From contig LLCB01000690.1 of the NCBI GenBank assembly GCA_001414345.1, forward strand, positions 1 to 12,599: a DNA stretch of 12,599 nucleotides, read 5' to 3'. Of the stretch, positions 1-8,474 are shown piece by piece. The number at the start of each line of letters is the position of its first letter. Within the stretch, counting starts at the first letter, position 1. This stretch comes from Hymenoscyphus infarciens (lineage: Eukaryota > Ascomycota > Leotiomycetes > Helotiales > Helotiaceae). A program made the translations under genes and the position numbers. Below the pieces are notes generated by a model. The model saw only the letters and a program-made list of their open reading frames with translations. It was not told the origin of the DNA and ran no database searches.

Positions 1-117
1 CTTAAGTATTTACTTAAAAAGTTTAACTTAAGTAGTTGATTTACTTAAATAAAGACTTAAGTAGTAGATTTACTTAAATAGTTTAACATAAGTAGTAGAT
101 TTACTTAAATAATTTAA

Positions 118-284
118 CTTAAGTAGTTAATTTACTTAAATAAAGACTTAAGTAGTAGATTTACTTAAATAGTTTAACTTAAGTAATAGATTTACTTAAA
201 CTAGTACTTAAGTAGTACTTAAATAAAGACTTAAGTAGTAGATTTACCTAAATAGTTTAACTTAAGTAATAGATTTACTTAAAC
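118..284. repeat. Higher-order duplicated block, copy 1
   Basis: This run of five units plus the next core reappears 654 bp downstream (772-938) with one base changed (A against G in the first core). It includes the rare markers: the CTAGTA linker, the six-base-deleted unit and the ACCTAAA variant. The array therefore grew partly by block duplication of many units at once, and not only unit by unit. Confidence 0.9.
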
Positions 285-771
285 TAGTACTTAAGTAGTA
301 GATTTACTTAAATAAAGACTTAAGTAGTAGATTTACTTAAATAGTTTAACTTAAGTAGTAGATTTACTTAAATAAAGACTTAAGTAGTAGATTTACTTAA
401 AAAGTTTAACTTAAGTAATAGATTTACTTAAATAAAGACTTAAGTAGTAGATTTACTTAAATAGTTTAATATAAGTAGTAGATTTACTTAAATAGTTTAA
501 GTTAAGTAGTAGATTTACTTAAATAAAGACTTAAGTAGTAGATTTACTTAAATAGTTTAAGTTAAGTAGTAGATTTACTTAAATAAAGACTTAAGTAGTA
601 GATTTACTTAAATAGCTTAACTTAAGTAGTAGATTTACTTAAACTAGTACTTAAGTAATAGATTTACTTAAATAGTTTAAGTTAAGTAGTAGATTTACTT
701 AAATAAAGACTTAAGTAGTAGATTTACTTAAATAGTTTAACGTAAGTAGTAGATTTACTTAAATAGTTTAA

Positions 772-938
772 CTTAAGTAGTTGATTTACTTAAATAAAGA
801 CTTAAGTAGTAGATTTACTTAAATAGTTTAACTTAAGTAATAGATTTACTTAAACTAGTACTTAAGTAGTACTTAAATAAAGACTTAAGTAGTAGATTTA
901 CCTAAATAGTTTAACTTAAGTAATAGATTTACTTAAAT
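772..938. repeat. Higher-order duplicated block, copy 2
   Basis: Second copy of the block at 118-284. Directly after it, the units from 915 to about 1006 repeat the order seen at 410 to about 501 (offset 505 bp), including the TATAAG variant. Right of the first duplicated block the array therefore resembles a different earlier part, which fits unequal exchange or mosaic duplication. Confidence 0.85.
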
Positions 939-1359
939 AAAGACTTAAGTAGTAGATTTACTTAAATAGTTTAATATAAGTAGTAGATTTACTTAAATAG
1001 TTTAACTTAGATAGTAGATTTACTTAAATAGTTTAACTTAAGTAGTAGATTTACTTAAACTAGTACTTAAGTAGTAGATTTACTTAAATAGTTTAAGTTA
1101 AGTAATAGATTTACTTAAATAAAGACTTAAGTAGTAGATTTACTTAAATAGTTTAACTTAAGTAGTAGATTTACTTAAATAAAGACTTAAACTAAATATT
1201 TACTTAAATAATAGAATTTAAATAGTAGTTACTTATATAATATAATATAAGAAGATATATTATAATCTTTTATAATTACTAAAAGAATAATTCTAATAAA
1301 GTAGTAGAGGTTAGTCTTAGTATTACTAATACTATCGCGAGTCCTAGACATGGATTTGC

Positions 1360-1405
1360 GCTTTCTTAGGCCTTGTCCGTGAGCTAAGACGTGGCCTAAG
1401 GAAGC
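1360..1405. repeat. Inverted repeat, 18-bp arms
   Basis: The left arm 1360-1377 pairs with the right arm 1388-1405 at 15 of 18 positions, including a perfect 8-bp CTTAGGCC / GGCCTAAG core. The spacer is 10 bp. It lies just where the AT-rich DNA ends. It could be a mobile-element remnant, a transcribed hairpin or chance. No target-site duplication is evident. Confidence 0.7.
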
Positions 1406-1596
1406 TTACAGGGGAGGGTAGGACATATGCCAGAGGTGGCTTAGTCTCTTTGGCTGCCCCACCCTTGTCCCAGGCTTTCAGGGTTGGTCGCGTCCTGCCT
1501 GTTCCCTCCAACACGAAATCACGCTTTCAAATTATCTACTCCAAAACCACATCCCCAGAGATAATTAGAAGACTCTCCAGAATTCGATTCCAAGAC

Positions 1597-1623
1597 GAGA
1601 ACGGAGAGAACGGAGAGAACGGA
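1597..1623. repeat. Short tandem repeat, 3 x 9 bp
   Basis: GAGAACGGA is repeated three times without change, in the upstream region of NSE4. A purine-rich microsatellite with no assigned role. Confidence 0.9.
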
Positions 1624-1764
1624 CGAATCTCAAAGACTCCTCCTATTCCTCGTAATCCGTTTCACCTCTACCTCCCCCTCCATTGCGCTTTCTTTCAGAC
1701 CACGCGCCGGCGCAGCTCAAGTCCTCCCCGCTAGGTTTGCTAGTCGCGAACCACTCGACAGCAG

Positions 1765-1804
1765 CCTACATACCTACATACCACCTACATACCACCTACA
1801 TACC
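1765..1804. repeat. Short tandem repeat in NSE4 leader (11 bp)
   Basis: About four copies of CCTACATACCA (the first shortened) end some 40 bp before the NSE4 start codon. They are probably in its 5' leader. The segment has no ATG, so it would not disturb scanning to the start at 1844. Confidence 0.85.
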
Positions 1805-1843
1805 AACACGACAGCGCCCCTTGCGCAACCACAATCGCCCGTC

Positions 1844-3347
1844 ATGGGAAGCCGCCACAAGATGTCAGAATCGCCGGCAATGTTCGAGGACGAAGATCTC
1901 TACGACGCGACGCCTGAACCTCCTCGCTCCAGGAAAAGAAACAATGCTCCCATGTCCCCCTCACCCGCGACCTCTTCTGACAAAGAAAACCGAACATCAC
2001 AACCACCACTCGATAAAGGCAAAGGTCGCGCATCAATGGGACCACCTAGACCACCATCACCACAATCCGAGCGAAGCAAGCGGCCGCGTGGAATTACTCT
2101 CGAGCGTGAAGGCCAGGCTGCGGAACGCGACCGAACTCGTCGAAGACGAACCGTCGAGCAAGACGACGATTCAGAGGATCCTGATAACTACGACCCCGAC
2201 CAAGACATCGAAGAACGAAGAATATTACGCAAAGGCTTGAGGGATTTATCAAAAAACCTCGCAGATAACCGCACTGAGTATCTCGCTGTTGGGCATCATG
2301 GCTTGAGAAATACTCTGATGAGAGCAAATGAGTACACAAACCAAGTCAAGCAAACCGCAGATGCAACAATCGACGCACGGCTCCTTGTTAACGCGGCGGA
2401 TCTCACGTACAAGAAAACTGTCGCTCTCACTTCCGGTGATAATGCGCAAGGCGTGGACTTGGAGGTATTTATTTCTAAATGCCGAGCATTCATGAGAGCT
2501 GCCCCGGAAGATGAAGCTGCTGCTCCTAGCAATACCCAGCGCAGAAGGGGCGAGGAAGAAGAAGAGGATGGAGATATGCTCAACTGGGCATATCTTGGAC
2601 GACACGCCTGCATGCAAAACATTTCTCGACCTGCTGTACCCGGTTTTCTCCTTGGACCACTTTCCGTGGAAAAGCGCGTAAAGAGAACCGTTGTTCGAAA
2701 GGCAGCTTTAAAAATAAACGCCATGCAAGAATCACGCCCTGAAGTCATCGAGTCAAGGAATATCGAGAAGTCCGAGAATGCCAATCTTTCCTATTTGTGC
2801 AAGCAAATTCTGGCTCGTTTAGAAGAGGTTAAAGAACTATGCCAAAACGCTGCACAGCGCGAATTCGACAGAAACGATGACATGAGTGCCGAGGAATTAC
2901 AAGCTCTCTACGACCGAAATGCGGTTGATGAAAACGGAGGTCTCGAATTCTTCAGATTCGTTATCAATCCATGGTCATTTGGACAAAGTGTTGAGAATAT
3001 GTTCTATGTTAGCTTTTTGATTCGTGATGGCAAAGCCGGTATAACTACAGATCACCGCGGTCTTCCATACCTGAGTAAGCTAACACCAACCCCTGATTGA
3101 TTTAGACTTGCACTAACCTCACTTGTTAGATCTTACAGCCCCAGCATCCAGCGAACAAAAAGACCAAGAGGATGAAGAGGAAGAGGAAGAGGCCGAGAAG
3201 GAGCCGCCAAAGAAACACCAAGCTGTCATGTCTCTCGACATGGGCGTTTGGAAAGAGATGATAGAAATCTTCAACATCAAGGAACCGATGATCAAACACC
3301 GAAAAGAAGAAGAACACTCCTCAGTTGGCAAACGAGGATGGTATTAG
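1844..3347 (+). CDS. NSE4: Nse4 kleisin subunit of the SMC5/6 complex
   Basis: Nse4 is the kleisin that links the Smc5 and Smc6 heads in the nuclear SMC5/6 complex, which acts in recombinational repair and fork stability. Exons 1844-3074 and 3130-3347 join to 482 aa. The 55-bp intron has GTAAGC, a CTAAC branch point and TAG. Without splicing the frame stops at 3098-3100, before the conserved C-terminus. Residues 1-120 are charged and low in complexity. Residues about 124-215 (RRILRKGLRDL onward) match the N-terminal kleisin helices. An acidic EEEEE run lies near 237-243. Residues 260-300 (ISRPAVPGFLLGPL) and 368-396 (FFRFVINPWSFGQSVEN) are the Nse4 C-terminal signature, continued after the intron by SLDMGVWKEMIEIFNI at about 445-460. 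A polyacidic linker (about 424-435) sits between these parts. The start is the first ATG after the leader; ATGs at 1862 and 1880 are alternatives. Confidence 0.93.
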
Positions 3348-4210
3348 ATGGTTTTCTTGCTGATAATTTGGGTTGTCATTCCTGGCGTTTTGGGGGGTGG
3401 GATATCTTTTTCTTTGTACGATCAAAAATACCTGGAGGATGAATTTGGGGTGCCTGGAGTTACAACTTTGCGTTCTGGGATACGAGGCAGAGGGAATGGG
3501 TAGAGAAAGTCAACCTCGCGGTTAAACAGAGATGGGTTTTCATGTACGACCGGGTGGACTCAGCTTGCATTTACTCTGGAGCATGGCTTCCTCTGCGAGA
3601 CTTTTTCGGAGAGCTTGTTAAAAATGGCTGGTTTCGAGGACAGCAATGGGTGGCAGACATATTGCGCTACCTGGGGTGCATCTGCAGGCTAGTCCTATTG
3701 CATATACTTATTATAATCGATACTTTCGGAAGCGTTTGATTTTCTAAATGAAACAACTAGCTATCGTTTTGTCATCCATTCCTGGTGATTTTCCTCCTTG
3801 CTTCAAGATGATATGGTACACGCTTTCGTCGAATCTATCGACGGGGGACCTGCGAACTGCACCCTCGACTAATATTTAACATAGCACTTGAACAAGTCAT
3901 TGTAGGCAACCTACCGGTTCTCTAAGAACAGGAGTGTAGTGCAAAAGTTGGAAGTCCTTTCTTTCTCTGAGATCCACTTTTGGAGGATTTCCTGGTTTTG
4001 TCTTGATACTTTTATACATATTCATCTATATCTAAATAGATTTCTGGCTTTTTCCAAGATCCTAAAAAGAGGTGAAATATTTTCCACCTAATCCCCAACG
4101 CCACGCTATGAAAAGATAAGCTATCCCTACACCAAATAGACACACTACGAAGCCGAACCAATATAATACAATCCCCCTCCTTTCCAAATTCTCAAACTCT
4201 CCCTCAGTAT
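3348..4210. other. Convergent intergenic region NSE4 / MTG1
   Basis: This region lies between the ends of two convergent genes and should hold both 3' UTRs. The one candidate frame, 3542-3739 (+, 65 aa, ATG start, hydrophobic end LVLLHILIII), has no recognised family and no clear leader. A 13-bp palindrome-like GTAGGCAACCTAC lies at 3902-3914 and resembles the trio at 8475-8564. An imperfect hairpin with AGGTG / CACCT ends lies near 4070-4090. I see no RNA gene. Confidence 0.6.
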
Positions 4211-5349
4211 TCAAACAACCCCACCCCTGGCCTTCGACCTCTTAGCCTGCTCAACCTTCTTCGCCTTCCTCGCCTGATTAACACTCATGCCCACCCGTTC
4301 CCCCATCACCCTCTCCAAACTCCCCTCCTCACACTCATCCAACACAAACCTACCCATCGCCCCCTGTCTCCACCTTTGAATAATCCACAGCGCAGCCGCA
4401 TCTAAATCGGGCACCCCGCCTCTCCCCAGTCTACCCGTCTTTCTGCAAACCCCCTCGAGGAAAACTACGATGTCGTTTGTAGGCTCACAGTACTCCTTGT
4501 AGAGTCCCGGCCCTTGGTATTGGAGGTTTATGTGGAAGAGGAGGTAATCGCATAACGTAGTGGGAGCGATAATCGTATCCTTCACCGAGCCCACGAGGGC
4601 AAGTTTCAACATTGCCTCCGCGTCGGGAACGAAAGGTACAAAAACCCCGGGTGTATCGACCAAGTAAACGCCCTCTGTGCCTTTCTCCTCGTCCTTCTCG
4701 ATGATCTTGACGCCTGACGCGATTTTCCTCGTCACGCCCGGTTGGGCGCCTGTGTGTGCGGCTTTTGCCTTTTTGAGTCCTGCCATGCGGAGGGCGTTGA
4801 GGAGGGAGGACTTCCCTACGTTGGGCATGCCGACTACGAGGATGCGCGACCCGAGGAGGTTTTGTGCGTGCTCGGCGTGGGATTGGATGTAGGTGAGGAC
4901 GGAGCGCATGTCTTTTTTGGACTTGTGGTCGGTGAAGAGGGTTGGGTGGGGGGTGTGCCAGGCGCGGATGGTTTCTTCTCTCTGTTCCATCCTTTCTATT
5001 AGCCCATATCGCTTTCGCTTTCACTTTCCCTCTCCTGTCCTGTCCTGTCCTTTTGCCCTCTTGCTTTCCAGCGGATTGGGGGACAAACCCGTTTATCCTC
5101 CATGAAATCCTTACTGCCCAAATCCCGCTTCGTGTAGATTACCATCCTCTGTCTCCCCGCCAACGACTCCTCGAAAAGGGGGTTCCTTGATGTAAGTGGG
5201 ACGCGGTAGTCTCGACATTCGAGGATCAGGTCGATGCTTGAGAGCATGGTTTTCATTTTCGAGAGGCCCGAGGCATGGTGGCCCAGGAAGTAGGAGCGGG
5301 GGAGGGAGAGTTGGGCGGGGAAGGAGGTGCGGGGGAGGAATTGTGTCAT
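4211..5349 (-). CDS. MTG1: Mtg1-type mitochondrial ribosome-assembly GTPase
   Basis: Mtg1 (YlqF-related, circularly permuted GTPase) assists large-subunit assembly of the mitochondrial ribosome at the inner membrane. Exons 5349-5089 and 4981-4211 join to 343 aa, close to human and yeast Mtg1. The 107-bp intron uses GTTTGT, a CTAAT branch point and CAG, and keeps frame at a phase-0 junction. A GTAAGG donor 36 bp earlier with an AATAG acceptor also keeps frame but leaves the branch point too close. G motifs are in permuted order: G4-like TKRD at 73-76, G1 GMPNVGKSS at 138-146, PGVT near 168-171 and DTPG at 196-199. The N-terminal PRSYFLGHHASGLSKM and ECRDYRVPLTSRNPLF are typical of the family. 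The start at 5349 has a good AAAATGAC context and family-like length. An in-frame ATG at 5496 would add 49 mostly basic residues, which could be a mitochondrial presequence. Confidence 0.92.
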
Positions 5350-5598
5350 TTTTGGAGGATGAGAAGTGCTATCGATGGGCCATTGCAGGTGTTTGGTGAG
5401 GGGTGGTGTGGTGTTTTGTGATGGGATTTTTTGGACGAGGCGACGAGGCTGAGATTTTTGGGATGAGCAATGCTTGGACCCGCTGTGAGGTGTCATAGCC
5501 AATCAACGCGTGAGAAAGGTACTTACTCATAGGGAGAATTATATCAAACAATAATTAAGTGGTAGGATAAGTTGGTTCTCTCTTAGTACTACATAAAC

Positions 5599-5618
5599 GT
5601 AGAGATAAATATCTCTAC
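5599..5618. repeat. Near-perfect palindrome, 9-bp arms
   Basis: GTAGAGATA and TATCTCTAC flank a central AA inside the AT-rich patch at about 5520-5690. It could form a small cruciform or bind a dimeric protein. There is no evidence for either. Confidence 0.75.
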
Positions 5619-5674
5619 TTGAAAGTAGTTAAGAAGAGAAGATATACTCCAAAGACAAGACGACTACGCGAAAG

Positions 5675-6031
5675 CTAGCTAATAAATTTTAGCACTGGCT
5701 TTTTAACTATTTCCAGGTGTTTTATTCTTACAACTCTTCCTCTTTCCGTGCCTCGTGCGTGAGAAGCATTTCCTATATATACTAGGCCAATTGAACGAGA
5801 AATTGGAAACCCAGTCCATTGTGAACCGGTTGGGGATCGTAATACAACAATTCGATCATCTTTAGTGCTTGGGACAAGAGCAGAACCAGGACCAGAGAAT
5901 GGATGTAGGCATTTCCCTTTGACAATCCTCATGTCTACCAATTCTCTGCCCCTCGAATATACTCGAGCTCTTCCCAGAAGACAGACACCTTGCTTCTGAA
6001 TCCACGAATCGACTTTCAATGGGAAATCCAT
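5675..6031 (-). CDS. Doubtful hypothetical ORF, 118 aa
   Basis: This ATG-started frame of 118 codons has no domain I recognise. Its sequence (starting MDFPLKVDSWIQKQG and rich in R, G, S and V) has no repeats, transmembrane segment or cysteine pattern. It lies on the strand leading toward MTG1, and the 9-bp repeat at 6048-6083 lies just upstream of its start. No introns with good signals were found that would extend it. It may be chance, or a decayed gene. It is listed only because it is the longest ATG frame in this gap. Confidence 0.15.
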   Translation of the reverse strand: MDFPLKVDSWIQKQGVCLLGRARVYSRGRELVDMRIVKGKCLHPFSGPGSALVPSTKDDRIVVLRSPTGSQWTGFPISRSIGLVYIGNASHARGTERGRVVRIKHLEIVKKPVLKFIS

Positions 6032-6047
6032 CCTCTCCAGACCATTC

Positions 6048-6083
6048 TTCCAAGCATTCCAAGCATTCCAAGCATTCCAAGCA
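6048..6083. repeat. Short tandem repeat, 4 x 9 bp
   Basis: TTCCAAGCA is repeated four times without change. On the reverse strand one frame reads as repeated Leu-Glu-Cys, but no convincing gene contains it. Confidence 0.92.
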
Positions 6084-6253
6084 CTTGCAAATCACACGAT
6101 AACAGCCCACGACACAAATCGCTCAAGCCCCACAAGTATCTCTCGATTCTCGAAAGCAACCTATAAGCCCGGCAACGAATCAAGAGACCCTTTCTGCAAC
6201 GTGATGGTCAAGACCCTCCGTTCCGCGGAGCAGCAGCATTTAGGCACAATAGC

Positions 6254-6268
6254 AAAAAAAAAAAAAAA
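6254..6268 (+). repeat. A15 homopolymer
   Basis: Fifteen consecutive A on the + strand, about 450 bp before TAL1. It may be a nucleosome-excluding poly(dA:dT) tract, or the tail of an old retroposed sequence. No target-site duplication was recognised. Confidence 0.85.
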
Positions 6269-6531
6269 GTGACGCCGGAGAAATTGACCATAATGGATGG
6301 CCTCATGCTTAGATTGAGAAGCAAACCAGTCGTGAAAAGTAGGCACTGGCTTACTATTTAGACAAGAATCTAGACCTGGACCCGGAATTCTGTGACACTG
6401 GATTAAATAAACTTCGTGACAAAGGTTGGAGGGAAGAGGTGGAGCTGTATCAATTTAATAAGACTGCTTTGATAAAGATACTCCCCCCAGGTGGTGGGTG
6501 ATGTATCGCAACTTGAGCTGCTTAGTGAGCG

Positions 6532-6544
6532 GACGTCAGCTGAC
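6532..6544. promoter_or_regulatory. CRE-like site with 10-bp palindrome upstream of TAL1
   Basis: GACGTCA (7 of 8 bases of the bZIP/CREB site TGACGTCA) overlaps a perfect palindrome GTCAGCTGAC at 6535-6544. It lies about 180 bp before the TAL1 ATG, in a plausible promoter position. The bases are seen; regulation by a bZIP factor is inferred. Confidence 0.35.
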
Positions 6545-6694
6545 ATTCACCCCCACCAAAAAGCATGACGATGCTCCAACCCCGCTGCCCGTGTCTGACT
6601 CTCCCGCCACAACTTCCTCTTCTCTCCATACCACCTAGAAATTACAATCACAACACCATCACTTCTCAAGATACACATACCCATTCCATATCCC

Positions 6695-6720
6695 AATCAC
6701 AATCACAATCACAATCACAA
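6695..6720 (+). repeat. Hexanucleotide repeat in TAL1 leader
   Basis: AATCAC is repeated four times and ends two bases before the TAL1 start codon. It gives an A/C-rich unstructured leader of the kind common before highly expressed fungal genes. The same hexamer occurs in the leader-like stretch at 9040-9060. Confidence 0.9.
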
Positions 6721-6722
6721 CC

Positions 6723-8105
6723 ATGTCCAACTCCCTCGAGCAGCTCAAGGCCTCTGGCACCGTAAGTTGATTCCGTCTGCTGTTCACCGTCGGAAACGTG
6801 GGGAGCTGCTTCAATCTCGTTGACTCCCTCGTTTTTTGATGGCAATGGCTCGCATCTATACCTCCAGACAACTCTGCTAACCACAAATACCATAGACTGT
6901 CGTCTCTGACTCTGGTAAGTTCCTCTACTTGAAGATTCTCCGCCACTAAAAGCTAACAATTGTCAACAGGTGATTTTGCTTGTAAGTTTACCCCGCCACA
7001 TCGATTCCTCGACCTGTCGAATTCTCCCATACTACCACAATTCACGCCCACGAATCGCTCACTGACAATCCATAGCAATCGCCAAATACAAGCCGCAAGA
7101 TGCCACCACCAACCCTTCCCTCATCCTCGCTGCCTCAAAAAAGCCAGAATATGCCAAGCTTATCGACGTAGCTGTTGCATACGGAAAGGAGCACGGCAGC
7201 ACAACTGACGAGAAGGTTGATGCCACTCTCGACCGTCTTCTGGTCGAGTTCGGAAAGGAGATTTTGGCCGTTGTCCCAGGAAAGGTTTCCACCGAGGTCG
7301 ACGCCCGATTCTCCTTTACCACCAAGGGTTCAGTCGACAAGGCTCTCCACATTATCGAAGTACGTTTTCCCCCTCCAATTGTACAATTGGGATTGAATTT
7401 TTCCTAACCTCCCACAGCTCTACAAATCCATCGGTATCGACAAGTCCCGCGTTCTCATCAAGATCGCCTCAACATGGGAAGGTATCCAAGCCGCCCGTAT
7501 CCTCCAACGTGACCACGGAATCAACGTCAACCTCACCCTCATGTTCTCCCAAGTTCAAGCCATCGCCGCCGCCGAGGCCGGTACCTTCCTCATCTCCCCC
7601 TTCGTCGGTCGTATCCTCGATTGGTACAAGGCCAAGACCGGAAAGGAGTACACCAAGGAGGCCGACCCAGGAGTCGCATCCGTCAAGGCCATCTACGATT
7701 ACTACAAGAAGTTCGGCTACAAGACCATTGTCATGGGTGCTTCTTTCCGAAGTGTGGGTGAGATCACCGAGTTGGCTGGATGTGATTACCTCACTATCTC
7801 GGTATGTATCACCCTACATTCCTCCTAGCTTTTTGGGAGTACGCTAACATTTTTCTTCTTATTTCTAGCCTAAACTCCTTGAGGACTTGATGGCATCAAG
7901 CGACGCAGTCCCAAAGAAGCTCGACGCCGCAGCCGCCTCCAGCCTCAACCTCGAGAAGAAGTCGTACGTCGACGACGAGTCCCTTTTCCGATTTGACTTC
8001 AACGAGGACCAGATGGCCGTCGAGAAGCTCCGAGACGGTATCTCCCAGTTCGCCGCCGATGCCGTTACCCTCAAGGATATCCTCCAGAAGAAGATTGAGG
8101 CATAA
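6723..8105 (+). CDS. TAL1: Transaldolase (EC 2.2.1.2)
   Basis: Cytosolic enzyme of the non-oxidative pentose phosphate pathway. It moves a dihydroxyacetone unit from sedoheptulose 7-phosphate to glyceraldehyde 3-phosphate, yielding erythrose 4-phosphate and fructose 6-phosphate. Six exons: 6723-6761, 6896-6914, 6970-6981, 7076-7359, 7418-7801 and 7869-8105. They join in frame to 324 aa, the usual length. All five introns have GT...AG ends and a CTAAC or CTGAC branch point. Residues known from E. coli TalB have clear counterparts: D18 (D17), N36 in DATTNPSL (N35), E97 in STEVDARFS (E96) and Schiff-base K133 in [10 protein letters not shown] (K132). NLTLMFS and [13 protein letters not shown] follow. 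The start gives the family N-terminus [13 protein letters not shown] in an ACAACCATG context. The 12-bp third exon is unusually small. Codon use is C-ending and biased, consistent with high expression. Confidence 0.97.
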
Positions 8106-8474
8106 ATTGGATGTTTGTAAATTTTGGAATTCGGAGTTTGATAGGGGAGGGAACTGCAGCACCCTGGAAATTGAAAGGACGGGAAGGAATGCAGAGAGGA
8201 AACATAAACAGTGATGTATATGGATATTGACACAAGACTGCAATGAACTGTAGCTAGGGTTTTAGGACAGGGAAAATGCGCATATAGGTCTGCTGTCAAT
8301 GAAAGGGAATGATTTCATCGCGATTTTAAATGTTCCAATCTGAAAAGGCGACAATTGATGAGCCAGCGATGCAAGAATATGATTGCCCAATGCTGATCCC
8401 GTCTAGTAAATCGTTTAAAATTGCGCTGTGTGGGTTACTGGTGGAAGAATTCTCAAAGTTGCAGGTACCCTTTT

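Larger units (their letters stand above)
1..1185. repeat. AT-rich satellite of 40 tandem units (29/31 bp)
   Basis: Reading base by base gives 40 consecutive units. Each has a 23-bp core that begins CTTAAGTAGTAG and ends TTTACTTAAA, followed by a linker of 6 bp (TAAAGA or CTAGTA) or 8 bp (TAGTTTAA or close variants). TAAAGA and TAGTTTAA linkers often alternate, which gives a dimer of about 60 bp. Two units (starting near 204 and 858) lack six core bases. Most of the rest differ by one or two bases, for example a first base of G, CATAAG, TATAAG or CGTAAG in place of CTTAAG. Only one CpG is present (741-742). No open frame of note and no TTAGGG telomere repeat is seen. The array continues beyond the left edge. 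Its role is unknown. Confidence 0.97.
1186..1843. other. Array edge and upstream region of NSE4
   Basis: From 1186 to about 1345 the satellite decays into irregular AT-rich sequence with TATAATATAATA runs. From about 1345 composition becomes balanced. The rest holds an inverted repeat (1360-1405), a 9-bp triplet repeat (1597-1623), a pyrimidine-rich stretch (about 1625-1690) and an 11-bp leader repeat (1765-1804). The last parts look like a fungal promoter and leader for the gene at 1844. Short open frames here (for example 1450-1734) have no recognisable protein character. Confidence 0.6.
5350..6722. other. Divergent intergenic region MTG1 / TAL1
   Basis: This region is shared upstream DNA of MTG1 (leftward) and TAL1 (rightward). 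An in-frame extension of MTG1 runs to 5496, and a CCAATCA box (+ strand) lies at 5499-5505. From about 5520 to 5690 the DNA is AT-rich with a palindrome. From 5690 to 6480 composition is mixed, with a 9-bp repeat, a 15-A tract and one doubtful frame. The part from about 6480 holds GC/CT-rich promoter sequence and the TAL1 leader. An ATG at 6565 would open an upstream frame (6565-6765) overlapping the TAL1 start in another frame, unless transcription begins downstream of it. Confidence 0.6.

Noticed and set aside
1..1185. CRISPR-like or telomeric repeat array
   Set aside because: The units are contiguous with no unique spacers and contain no TTAGGG-type telomere motif. The surrounding genes are eukaryotic with introns.
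1..1345. RIP-degraded transposon
   Set aside because: TpA is high and CpG nearly absent, but the sequence is a regular short tandem repeat. No remnant element frames or terminal repeats are visible, so RIP cannot be argued from it.
1450..2240. Long overlapping + strand frames upstream of and within NSE4
   Set aside because: They lack conserved motifs and overlap the clear Nse4 frame; the composition is that of a leader or of coding DNA read out of frame.
3542..3739. 65-codon + strand frame with a hydrophobic C-terminus
   Set aside because: It starts with ATG but has no family resemblance, no leader-like sequence and no splice context. It is short enough to be chance in NSE4 3' flank.
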